DNA of 17,201 bases, from the NCBI GenBank assembly GCA_964517075.1, contig CAZFAT010000066.1:1-17201 (forward strand), read 5' to 3'. Positions 1 through 6,261 of this stretch are shown here, piece after piece. Below the pieces are notes generated by a model, which was not told the DNA's origin, made no database searches, and saw only the letters and a list, made by a program, of their open reading frames with translations. The stretch is from CAZFAT01 sp964517075 (GTDB lineage: Bacteria; Acidobacteriota; Vicinamibacteria; Vicinamibacterales; SCN-69-37). The stretch's first letter is position 1; every line of letters starts with the position of its first letter. A program made the translations under genes and the position numbers.

Positions 1-2
1 TT

Positions 3-596
3 GACGGCGCAGCAATCGAGGGCAGGCCCACACCCGGATCGCTCAGCGTCGTGGCGGCGTTCAGCGCCGGCGCGGGTTGGGCGAGCGGCCGTTCGACGAT
101 GCAGGATGATTGGTCGTTCGCGATCACCAATCTCCTCGGCAGCGGCGTCCTGCGCGTCAAAGGGCCTGCAGGCTGGTTTCTGCACCGCGTACTGCTCGGT
201 TCACGCGACGTCTCCGACGTGCCGCTGGACTTCAACGAGTACAACGCCGCGCCGGTCGAGATTCACCTGACGAGGCGCCAGACGCGGCTGACGGGCACCG
301 CGGTCGACGCACAAGGTCGCTCGACGGTTTCCTACGTCGTCGTGGCGTTCGCCGAGGACCGCGGCGTGTGGACGCCGCACAGCCGGTCCGTGGCCGCGGC
401 GAGACCCGATCAGACGGAACGATTCACGCTCGCGGGACTGCCGCCGGGCCGCTACCGTGCCGTGGCGCTCAACTATCTCGAGGCCGGCACGGAGCGCGAT
501 CCGCGCGTCCTCGAGCAGCTCGCACCCGTCGCCGTTCCGCTGGTGCTCGGCGAGGGCGAGACCCGCGTCATGAACTTCACGATCGTGGAGCGGTAG
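3..596 (+). CDS. Secreted carboxypeptidase-regulatory-like repeat protein, C-terminal part (5' cut by window)
   Basis: The frame is open from the window edge, so 197 residues of the C-terminus are visible and the signal peptide and first domains lie outside. The last ~105 residues (from about residue 93) form a transthyretin-like beta-sandwich: a short strand with TGTAVDAQG, then VVVAFAEDRGVWTP, the turn motif LAGLPPGRYRAVALNY, and the tail LGEGETRVMNFTIVER. The same module ends the protein at 4317-6083 with roughly 70% identity by hand count, so the two are recent paralogues. Proteins of this kind in Acidobacteriota are exported and carry several CarboxypepD_reg-like domains; they have no peptidase active site and their ligand is unknown. 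The final 65 bp recur, 92% identical, at 4249-4313. A new promoter starts about 40 bp after the stop, so this is probably the end of a transcription unit. Confidence 0.8.
   Translation, partial: DGAAIEGRPTPGSLSVVAAFSAGAGWASGRSTMQDDWSFAITNLLGSGVLRVKGPAGWFLHRVLLGSRDVSDVPLDFNEYNAAPVEIHLTRRQTRLTGTAVDAQGRSTVSYVVVAFAEDRGVWTPHSRSVAAARPDQTERFTLAGLPPGRYRAVALNYLEAGTERDPRVLEQLAPVAVPLVLGEGETRVMNFTIVER
531..595 (+). repeat. Direct repeat copy 1 (paralogue 3' end)
   Basis: These 65 bp match 4249-4313 at 60 of 65 positions by hand alignment without gaps. Four of the five differences are at third codon positions or silent-like sites, as expected of coding paralogues rather than of a mobile-element target duplication. 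The copies lie 3718 bp apart and enclose the small helical gene, the orphan permease and the small exported protein. Confidence 0.75.
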
Positions 597-636
597 AGGA
601 CGTCGTGGCGGTCCGGGCGAAGCAGACGACATCGAC

Positions 637-665
637 TTGCCGGTTCGGATCGAGATCCGTACAGT
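637..665 (+). promoter_or_regulatory. Sigma70-type promoter, leaderless arrangement
   Basis: TTGCCG at 637-642 and TACAGT at 660-665 are separated by exactly 17 bp; each matches four of six consensus positions. Only six bases lie between the -10 box and the ATG at 672, so the expected transcript would begin at or next to the start codon. No Shine-Dalgarno sequence is present, which fits a leaderless mRNA. The assignment rests on the motif match alone. Confidence 0.5.
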
Positions 666-671
666 GATCGC

Positions 672-917
672 ATGGCCCCAGACGGGAATCGCGAGGACGT
701 TTCGACGCCCGTCGTCCCCACGGCGACGTTCCAGGCGACGCTCGACTTGTTTCAGGTCGGCGTCGATCTGATGCGTCAGAATCTGCGACGGCGTCATCCG
801 TCCGCCAACGATGAACAGATCGGAGCGCTCCTGCAGGAATGGCTCCGGCACCGGCCGGGTGCCGAGTCAGGTGACAGTTCGGGCCGCCCCGTGGACCTGA
901 CGACTCGACGGGCGTGA
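672..917 (+). CDS. Small helical protein, possible antitoxin-like partner of a nucleotidyltransferase
   Basis: This encodes 81 residues with a predicted helical core (residues ~17-60: ATLDLFQVGVDLMRQNLRRR, then HPSANDEQIGALLQEWLRHR) and a short polar tail, without signal peptide or membrane segment. I recall small proteins of this pattern sitting directly before AbiEii-like nucleotidyltransferase genes and overlapping them by 4 nt; that memory is not checked here. The layout fits: the stop TGA overlaps a GTG at 914 in a GTGA arrangement, and the frame that begins there looks like the start of such a partner but is broken (see 914-1004). The start is supported by the TACAGT box six bases upstream. 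It could instead be a stand-alone small cytosolic protein. The antitoxin role is inference; that the frame is a real gene is fairly likely. Confidence 0.55.
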   Translation: MAPDGNREDVSTPVVPTATFQATLDLFQVGVDLMRQNLRRRHPSANDEQIGALLQEWLRHRPGAESGDSSGRPVDLTTRRA

Positions 918-1004
918 CCGCGCTGGAATCGGTCCTCCGGCGGGGTCTCCGCACCGCCCGCCACTCGCTTCGAGGCGGACGGCACCGGGGAGCATGACGT
1001 CGAT
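914..1004 (+). pseudogene. Broken remnant of a nucleotidyltransferase-like gene (tentative)
   Basis: A frame opening at GTG 914 reads VTALESVLRRGLRTARHSLR and stops after 27 residues. The opening ALESVLRR resembles the first helix of AbiEii-like nucleotidyltransferases as I remember them. In another frame, from about 945, one reads VSAPPATRFEADG and ends in DVD (996-1004), which resembles the family pattern around 'VSAR..PRF..DVD', where the aspartates bind metal. The segment between these pieces that should carry the glycine motif is missing. The picture is a gene with an internal deletion and a frameshift, leaving its small partner alone. The match is short and read by eye, so it may be chance in GC-rich DNA. 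Nothing recognisable follows from 1005 to 1093. Confidence 0.3.
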
Positions 1005-1093
1005 CGGCGACGTCCGTCACGCGCTCCTGTCCGGAGCGATCACAGCTCTGGCCAAGGGCTGGTGGGCAGCATCCACAGCCTCGGCGAGTTCCC

Positions 1094-3538
1094 ATGTCTG
1101 GTCTTTCCAGCGTCCGTCACGACTTCAGTAGCGCCGTTCGCCTGCTCCGCAACAGCCCCGGCATGTCGGCGGTCGCGATTGCCACCGTCGCCGTCGCCAT
1201 CAGCGCGAATACGGCGATGTTCAGTTTTGTGTGGGGGCTGTTGCTGAGTCCTTTGCCGTATCCGGAGCCGGACCGCATTGTCCGTGTCCTCGAAAGACAT
1301 CCGACAGGTGGACTCAATGGCATTTCCACACTGAACTATCTCGACTGGACCAACCAGAACTCGGTCTTCGAGTACATGGCCGCGGAGGCCGGCTGGCGCG
1401 CGACATTCACCGGTGGGGACGAGCCGATCCTGATCCGAGGCGCGCTCGTCTCGGCGCAGTACTTTGATATCTTCGGAACGAAACCTGTCCTGGGTCGGGC
1501 GTTTCAGAGTGGCGACGACGAGCCCGGCAAGGACCGCGTCGTGCTGCTGAGCCACCGGCTCTGGGAACGACGCTTCGGCGCTGACCTGGCGATCCTGGAA
1601 CGGGACCTCCTGCTGGACGGCGAGGCGTACCGAGTCATTGGCGTCCTTCCGGAAAACGGTCCCTTCGATCGCGCCTCGGCTCAAATCTGGAGACCGCTGG
1701 CCTTCCACCCTTCAGGCAGGACACGGGACTATCGCTGGCTCGGTGCGAGCGCCAGGCTCAAGTCCGGTGTGACACTCGAGCAGGCGCGGGCCGCGATGGA
1801 CGTCATCGGGCATCGTCTTGCCGGCGCCTATCCCGATTCCAACAAGGGCTGGGGCGTTGCCGTCGACCGACTTGCGGACGTGGTGATCAGTCCGGACTTG
1901 CGGACTGCCATCTCGATCCTGTTCGGTGCCACGTTGTTCGTGTGGCTCGTCGGATGCGCCAACCTGGCGAATCTCGCGTTGGCCCGCAGCATTGCGAGGG
2001 AAGGCGAGATGGCGGTGCGCGCCGCGCTCGGGGCCGGCCGCTGGCGTCTCGTCCGGCAGTTGCTGATCGAGAACGTCGTCATCTCCGTGTGCGGCGGCGT
2101 CGTGGGCGTGGGCGCTGCGAACGCCTTGGTGGCATGGATCCGGTCCCTGATTTCTCCGGACACGCTTCCGCCCGCCGTCGACGTGAGCATGGACGGGGCC
2201 GTTCTGCTTTTCACGTTGATCCTTGCTGTCGCGACAGGCCTGCTGTTCGGCGTTGCGCCGGCAGCGCGGACCACCACCTCCGGCCGGTTCAGCGCGCTGA
2301 AGACACGCGAACACGGCACCACCGCGGGCAGCCCGCGTGGGCGCCTGCGTGATCGCTTCGTCATTGCGCAGATCACCCTTGCGTTCGTCCTGTTGGCCGC
2401 TTCGGGGCTTCTGATGCGTAGTTTCTTCAAGCTGCTCGAGATCGACCCCGGATTCGATGCAACGAATGTTCTGACCGCAGAGCTGCCACTGACACAAGAG
2501 CAGCACCCCGATCCGGCTGAACTCAACACCTATCTTGCGTCGATCGGTGCCGCGGTTGCAGCCGTGCCTGGTGTTCGAGGGATCGCCATGACCTCGGCGT
2601 TACCGCTGCAGGGCTGGGGCTTCGGCGTGCCGTACTCCGTCGCCGGTCGCGCGTTGATGGACCGTGCGAATCGCCGCACGGCGTTCTTCAAGATCGTCAG
2701 CCCGTCGTACGTCGAGACGTTGGGCATCAAGCTGCGGACCGGGCGCATGTTGACCGACAGCGACCGGGCAGGCGCGCCGCCCGTCGCGCTCATCAATGAG
2801 ACGCTGGCCACACGTGAGTTTCTCAACGAGGATCCGATCGGCCGCCACATCGTGGTGAAAGCCATCGTCCCGGGCAGGACTGCGCTCGGTCCGGAGATCG
2901 CCTGGGAGATCGTTGGCGTCATTGCGGACGAGAAGATCGCCGGGCTCGGCGACGAGACGAGCGCCGGCATGTACGTCTCGAACCACCAGAGTCCGACTTA
3001 CGGCATCAGCCTCATCGTGCGCGCCGGTATGCCGCTGCAGTCTTTGCAGAAAGCTGTTCGGTCGGCCGTCGATCGCGTCAACAGGGGCCAAGCGCTCAGC
3101 GAGGTCCGCACCCTCGAACAGATCGTGGATCAATCCATGCTGGGCAACCGCGTCGTGGGCACGTTCCTCACCGCGTTTGCCTTGATCGCGCTGTTGCTGG
3201 CGGCCGGAGGCATCTACGCCGTGATGTCCTACACGATCGCTCAGCGAACGCGCGAGATGGGTATTCGCGCGGCACTCGGAGCCAGCGCAGGCAACCTGCG
3301 CCGGTTGGTACTCCTGGAAGGCATGCGGCTGACCTTGATCGGTCTCGCGATTGGATTCGCCCTCACGTTCTTCGCGACTCCCGTCATGTCGTCGATGCTG
3401 TACGGCGTCGGCGCGCACGACCCGCCAACGCTCGTTGTCGTGGCTGTCGTGCTCTCCGGGGTAGCCGGGCTGGCGTGTTTCGTGCCCGCGCGGCGGCTCA
3501 CGAAAGCCGACCCAATGGAAGCGCTACGGCACCAGTGA
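1094..3538 (+). CDS. MacB/FtsX-type ABC transporter permease, orphan acidobacterial (ADOP) family
   Basis: This encodes 814 residues, the usual length for this family. The order is: cytoplasmic N-terminus with LLRNSPG, a first membrane helix (~24-48), a periplasmic MacB core domain (~55-260; YPEPDRIV, QYFDIFGTKPVLGRAF, RLWERRFG), an FtsX domain with three helices (~268-395; VGCANLANLALARS, EMAVRAALGAGRWRLVRQLL), a further helix (~425-445), a second periplasmic core (~450-685) and a second FtsX domain (~688-812; IAQRTREMGIRAALGA, VPARRLTKADPMEALR). It is therefore an internally duplicated permease. No ATPase gene lies in the window, as is common for these orphans, so the energising subunit must be elsewhere or absent. 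The substrate is unknown; relatives export peptides, macrolides or lipoproteins, or act mechanically. No clear Shine-Dalgarno precedes the ATG; this start places the N-terminus where relatives begin. Transcription probably ends at the hairpin 3543-3570. Confidence 0.93.
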   Translation: MSGLSSVRHDFSSAVRLLRNSPGMSAVAIATVAVAISANTAMFSFVWGLLLSPLPYPEPDRIVRVLERHPTGGLNGISTLNYLDWTNQNSVFEYMAAEAGWRATFTGGDEPILIRGALVSAQYFDIFGTKPVLGRAFQSGDDEPGKDRVVLLSHRLWERRFGADLAILERDLLLDGEAYRVIGVLPENGPFDRASAQIWRPLAFHPSGRTRDYRWLGASARLKSGVTLEQARAAMDVIGHRLAGAYPDSNKGWGVAVDRLADVVISPDLRTAISILFGATLFVWLVGCANLANLALARSIAREGEMAVRAALGAGRWRLVRQLLIENVVISVCGGVVGVGAANALVAWIRSLISPDTLPPAVDVSMDGAVLLFTLILAVATGLLFGVAPAARTTTSGRFSALKTREHGTTAGSPRGRLRDRFVIAQITLAFVLLAASGLLMRSFFKLLEIDPGFDATNVLTAELPLTQEQHPDPAELNTYLASIGAAVAAVPGVRGIAMTSALPLQGWGFGVPYSVAGRALMDRANRRTAFFKIVSPSYVETLGIKLRTGRMLTDSDRAGAPPVALINETLATREFLNEDPIGRHIVVKAIVPGRTALGPEIAWEIVGVIADEKIAGLGDETSAGMYVSNHQSPTYGISLIVRAGMPLQSLQKAVRSAVDRVNRGQALSEVRTLEQIVDQSMLGNRVVGTFLTAFALIALLLAAGGIYAVMSYTIAQRTREMGIRAALGASAGNLRRLVLLEGMRLTLIGLAIGFALTFFATPVMSSMLYGVGAHDPPTLVVVAVVLSGVAGLACFVPARRLTKADPMEALRHQ

Positions 3539-3542
3539 GGGA

Positions 3543-3570
3543 GTTGGCCCTGACCGAACACAGGGCCAAC
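3543..3570. terminator. Hairpin between convergent genes, probable bidirectional terminator
   Basis: GTTGGCCCTG (3543-3552) pairs perfectly with CAGGGCCAAC (3561-3570) around an 8-nt loop. It starts five bases after the permease stop and lies 24 bases beyond the stop of the convergent gene at 3595, the place expected for a shared terminator. There is no good U-tract on either strand, so it may act as a 3' stabiliser or a weak terminator. Confidence 0.55.
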
Positions 3571-3583
3571 CATGAGGGTCATT

Positions 3584-3601
3584 TACTACTCGTACTACTC
3601 G
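3584..3601. repeat. 9-bp tandem duplication over a stop codon
   Basis: TACTACTCG occurs twice in direct succession (3584-3592 and 3593-3601). On the minus strand it covers the stop of the small exported protein and gives TAG TAC GAG TAG TAA in frame, so three in-frame stops occur within five codons. It looks like replication slippage that duplicated the stop region. Confidence 0.6.
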
Positions 3602-3888
3602 CCACCCCCGGCCCCGCCCCTGCAGAGTCCAAGCTTGCCCGGTGAGCCCTTCGGAAGCCCATAGAACTTCCAGGAGTCCGCTGCGGTCTGAACCTGCGAT
3701 ACGTTCTGTCCCTCGGACTGGTCCAGGTCGTTCAACCCGCTGGCGGCGCACGCCGAGTTGGCGTGGTCCAGCGCGCCGGTCTGGTTCGTATTGTTGAGAG
3801 TTCCGGGCGGCCCCTTCACCTCGCCGGCGAATGCCAAGCCGACTCCAAGCATGAGAACAGAGGTCGCGATCATCAGTAGTCGCTTCAT
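3595..3888 (-). CDS. Small exported protein of unknown function
   Basis: This encodes 97 residues. The first 21 form a typical signal peptide: MKR, a hydrophobic core LLMIATSVLMLGVGL and an AFA cleavage site. The mature part is small and polar, rich in Asn, Gln, Ser and Gly, with only two cysteines (SACAAS and near the end LGLCRGG), which could form one disulfide after export. The C-terminus is glycine-rich (RGGAGGGE). I do not recognise a family. The start is well supported: AAGGAGG lies 10 nt upstream and a second AGGAG nearer, with a sigma70-like promoter further up. The gene stands alone on this strand, facing the permease gene. The strong ribosome site suggests good expression. It might be a periplasmic or secreted structural peptide; no function is assigned. 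Confidence 0.75.
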   Translation of the reverse strand: MKRLLMIATSVLMLGVGLAFAGEVKGPPGTLNNTNQTGALDHANSACAASGLNDLDQSEGQNVSQVQTAADSWKFYGLPKGSPGKLGLCRGGAGGGE

Positions 3889-3926
3889 CTCTCCTAATCC
3901 TCCTTCTTTTAAGCTTGCGATTTTTT

Positions 3927-3955
3927 ATCCTGCGCGCGTCGTGAGCTGAAGTCAA
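3927..3955 (-). promoter_or_regulatory. Promoter of the small exported protein gene
   Basis: On the minus strand TTGACT (3955-3950, five of six consensus bases) is followed after 17 bp by CAGGAT (3932-3927, three of six) and an A-rich stretch. The Shine-Dalgarno AAGGAGG (3905-3899) and the ATG at 3888 follow. The -35 box and the spacing are good; the -10 box is weak. Confidence 0.5.
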
Positions 3956-3985
3956 CGACGAATCGCGAACCCGCCTTCGGGCGAG

Positions 3986-3991
3986 TATCAT
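3986..3991 (+). promoter_or_regulatory. -10-like box TATCAT before an ATG
   Basis: TATCAT matches five of six -10 bases and lies seven bases before an ATG at 3999, the same geometry seen at 660-672 and 13205-13217. No -35 box is convincing. The frame from 3999 is arginine-rich and runs into the gene at 4317 in the same frame. The box may therefore be the promoter for the 4317-10177 gene set rather than mark a new protein start. Confidence 0.35.
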
Positions 3992-3998
3992 CGTGCAA

Positions 3999-4203
3999 AT
4001 GAGCTGCGGGCTGCTGACGCGCTTCGCGCGAAGGCGGCATCCTCGACGAAAGCCGGGAGCCTCTCGCCTGAACGAGCCGGTACAGCAGGCTCTCGCCCGG
4101 ACGATCAGGACACTGGCCGGTCGCGCTCGCCGCGCACCTCTGTGCGTGCGGCGTGCGACCGGAACACCGCCATCCCGACGTGAGACACTGACGTGGTTCC
4201 TTC
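3999..4203 (+). other. Stretch without a recognisable gene
   Basis: Between the small exported protein (start at 3888) and the gene at 4317 there are more than 400 bases without a convincing intact gene. A long frame runs through it from GTG 3993 / ATG 3999. Its translation is arginine-rich, has no domain or signal peptide, and reads the remnant at 4204-4317 in the wrong frame, so I regard it as accidental. The sequence may be decayed coding DNA from the rearrangement described for 4249-4313. Confidence 0.5.
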
Positions 4204-4317
4204 ATGCCCGCGCGTCTCGTCGCGATCGCCGCGCCGGCACAGCCTCTCGCCGTGCCGCTGGCGCTCGGCGAGGGCGAGACGCGCGTCATGAACTTTACGA
4301 TCGTGGAGCGATACTGA
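4204..4317 (+). pseudogene. 3' end of a lost carboxypeptidase-regulatory-like paralogue
   Basis: In the frame ending at TGA 4315-4317, the translation ends PLALGEGETRVMNFTIVERY, nearly the same as the end of the protein at 3-596 (PLVLGEGETRVMNFTIVER). Upstream similarity fades within about 20 codons and a stop lies at 4189-4191, so only the last part of the gene survives. The stop overlaps the next ATG (TGATG at 4315-4319), which suggests that the lost gene and the gene at 4317 once formed a tightly coupled pair. Confidence 0.65.
4249..4313 (+). repeat. Direct repeat copy 2 (paralogue 3' end)
   Basis: This is the second copy of the 65-bp repeat. It ends just before TAC TGA, while copy 1 ends in TAG. 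Similarity drops quickly on the 5' side, where the paralogue has been lost, so this is a likely rearrangement joint. Confidence 0.75.
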
Positions 4318-6083
4318 TGCTGGCGGGCCGGATGCGAACAGGCCTGTCGGTCCGCCTGAAGGAGGACCCTACGACCTCACGTGACAGGCGCAGCAGCACT
4401 GCACCGAATTTCCCGCGCGCGGCGACGCTCATCACGGCGGCCGTCGTGTGGCTCCTGCCGCTGACGGCGGCGGGCGGCGCCGGGCTCGCCTTCGGACAGG
4501 CCGCGACCGGCACGGCGACCGCCGGGACCGCTCGCGGCACGATCAGGGGCGTCATATCCGCCGCGGGGACCGGCACGCCGCTCGCCGGCGCGGAAGTGCG
4601 GCTCACCGGCGGCGAAATGCGGCTCATCGGCGCCGAAGGGCGGCCGACCAGCGTGCAGCTGCCACGATCGCACTTCACGCGCGCGGACGAACGGGGCCGC
4701 TACGAGTTTGTCGATCTTCCGCCGGGCCGGTATGCCGTGTGGGCGTCGAAGGTCGGATACGTCGCGTTGTCTTACGGCCAGCGCGTGCCAGCGGAGGCGC
4801 CGGCGCACGTGGACCTCGCCGCCGGTCAGGCACTCGATGGCATCCACGTCGCGCTCCTCCGCGGCGCCGTCATCGCAGTGCGCGTCCTCGATCCCTATGG
4901 CGACCCGGTGGCGGGCGCCGTTGTGCAAGCCTTCCGCGCCAGGCTCTCCGCAGCGGAGAACAAGCTCCTGGACGTCGCTCCCGGCGGCCTGCTCGCTGCC
5001 ACCGATGACCGCGGTGAGATGCGCGTCTTCGGCCTGGCGCCCGCCGAGTACTACGTCAGCGCGCGCCCTGAGGCGCAGCCCGCCACCTTGTACCCGGGCA
5101 CGATCTCGCCGGCCGAAGCGCGCCCGATTGCCGTGCGTGAAGGCGAGGAAACCGGCATCACGATCTCCCTCGTCAGCAGCCGCCGCGCCACGATCGCCGG
5201 CACGGTCGTGGACGCCACCGGTGCGCCCGCCGGCGCAGCGACGCTCCAACTGACCCGCCGAAGCGTCGGCATCTTCGGGCATCCGGTCGTTTTGTCGGCG
5301 AACGGTGCGTTCACGGCAGCGAATCTCCCGCCCGGTGACTACAGCCTCCGCGCCCGCTCGGGCGCGAGGCCCGGGAGCCAGGAGTTCGGCCATCTCGAGT
5401 TTCGCGTCGATGAGGGTGTGGACCTCGCCGGACTCGTCGCGCGGATGAAGCCGGGCGTGACGATCCGCGGCCGCGTCCTCTTCGACGACGACGCGCCGGG
5501 TGCGGAGCGGCCGAGGCCGGGATCGTTCAGCGTCGCGCCGGCGTTTGCCTCGGCCGGCGGCTTCCCGGCGGGCCGGCTGGAGATCCTGGCCGACTGGTCG
5601 TTCGCCATGACCGACGTGATGGGCGTGGGCGTCCTGCGGGTAAGAGGCCCGCCGGGCTGGTTCCTGAAGCGCGTGGTTCTCGACGGCCGGGACGTGTCCG
5701 ACACGCCCCTGGATTTCGACGAGTACGCGGCGGCCTCGGTCGAGGTTCATCTGACGAGGCGTCAGACGCGGCTGACCGGCACGGCCATCGGCGCACAAGG
5801 CAATCGAACGGTCTCCTATGTGGTGGTCGCGTTCGCCGAGGAGCGGCGCCTGTGGACGCCACAGAGCCGTGCCATCGCGACGGCGCGGCCCGACCAGACG
5901 GGCCGGTACACACTCGCCGGGCTGCCACCGGGCCGGTACCGCGTGGTCGCCGTCAACTACCTGCAGGCCGGCGCGGAACGCGAGGCGAGCATCCTCGAAC
6001 GACTCGTCCCGCACGCCACGCTCCTGACGCTCGGCGAGGGCGAGTCACGGGGCATGGACTTCAGGATCGTCGACCGTTACTGA
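4317..6083 (+). CDS. Secreted multi-domain carboxypeptidase-regulatory-like repeat protein
   Basis: From the ATG at 4317 this encodes 588 residues. A hydrophobic segment at ~35-58 (ATLITAAVVWLLPL, then AGLAFG-Q) is a signal peptide with an unusually long N-region. The first CarboxypepD_reg-like domain begins near 73 (GTIRGVIS, then RADERGRYEFVDLPPGRYAV and a GY..SYGQ turn typical of acidobacterial members); further beta-sandwich modules follow. The last one (~481-588) is closely related to the end of the protein at 3-596. No catalytic motif is visible; the protein is probably extracellular or periplasmic and binds something unknown. The ATG at 4317 overlaps the stop of the remnant (TGATG); ATG 4332 is an alternative, and the AAGGAGG at 4359-4365 has no in-frame start after it. 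The frame is open back to 3993, but that part is not protein-like. It is the first of three consecutive paralogues. Confidence 0.8.
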   Translation: MLAGRMRTGLSVRLKEDPTTSRDRRSSTAPNFPRAATLITAAVVWLLPLTAAGGAGLAFGQAATGTATAGTARGTIRGVISAAGTGTPLAGAEVRLTGGEMRLIGAEGRPTSVQLPRSHFTRADERGRYEFVDLPPGRYAVWASKVGYVALSYGQRVPAEAPAHVDLAAGQALDGIHVALLRGAVIAVRVLDPYGDPVAGAVVQAFRARLSAAENKLLDVAPGGLLAATDDRGEMRVFGLAPAEYYVSARPEAQPATLYPGTISPAEARPIAVREGEETGITISLVSSRRATIAGTVVDATGAPAGAATLQLTRRSVGIFGHPVVLSANGAFTAANLPPGDYSLRARSGARPGSQEFGHLEFRVDEGVDLAGLVARMKPGVTIRGRVLFDDDAPGAERPRPGSFSVAPAFASAGGFPAGRLEILADWSFAMTDVMGVGVLRVRGPPGWFLKRVVLDGRDVSDTPLDFDEYAAASVEVHLTRRQTRLTGTAIGAQGNRTVSYVVVAFAEERRLWTPQSRAIATARPDQTGRYTLAGLPPGRYRVVAVNYLQAGAEREASILERLVPHATLLTLGEGESRGMDFRIVDRY

Positions 6084-6096
6084 GGGCACGTTGTCC

Positions 6097-6166
6097 CCGA
6101 TCACCCGATCCCCGATAGCTCAATCAATATCCCAATAGCCCAATCGCGATAGCAAATAGCCACTAG
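6097..6166. repeat. Degenerate 7-nt-period array A
   Basis: Between two co-directional genes the sequence resolves into units CCGATCAC, CCGATCC, CCGATAG, CTCAATC, AATATC, CCAATAG, CCCAATC, GCGATAG, CAAATAG and CCACTAG. The register is 7 nt apart from the 8-nt first unit and one 6-nt unit. Composition is much lower in GC than the surroundings. It begins 13 nt after one stop and ends about 95 nt before the next start. It resembles the short tandemly repeated repetitive (STRR) heptamers known from cyanobacteria, but is degenerate. Confidence 0.6.
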
Positions 6167-6261
6167 CCGTTGGCAGATGCAACCCCCTCTGCCCCCGTCC
6201 ATTTCTGCTACTGTCTCGTCTTACAGAAACACGTCCCGTCCACCCGTCCCCAGGGGGCTGT

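Noticed and set aside
531..4313. The 3.7-kb segment as a transposon with target duplication
   Set aside because: The repeats are 65 bp of coding sequence, far longer than target duplications, and no transposase, integrase or terminal inverted repeat is visible.
3993..4316. N-terminal extension of the repeat protein back to 3993 as real coding sequence
   Set aside because: The extension is Arg-rich, has no signal peptide at its start, and reads the clear paralogue remnant at 4204-4317 in the wrong frame.
4377..6014. Long minus-strand open frame opposite the first full-length repeat protein (545 codons)
   Set aside because: The opposite strand encodes a protein with a signal peptide and recognisable domains; the antisense translation is low-complexity and Arg/Asp-rich.
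6097..6166. Heptamer array as a CRISPR array
   Set aside because: Units are 7 nt, degenerate and without spacers, and no cas gene is present.
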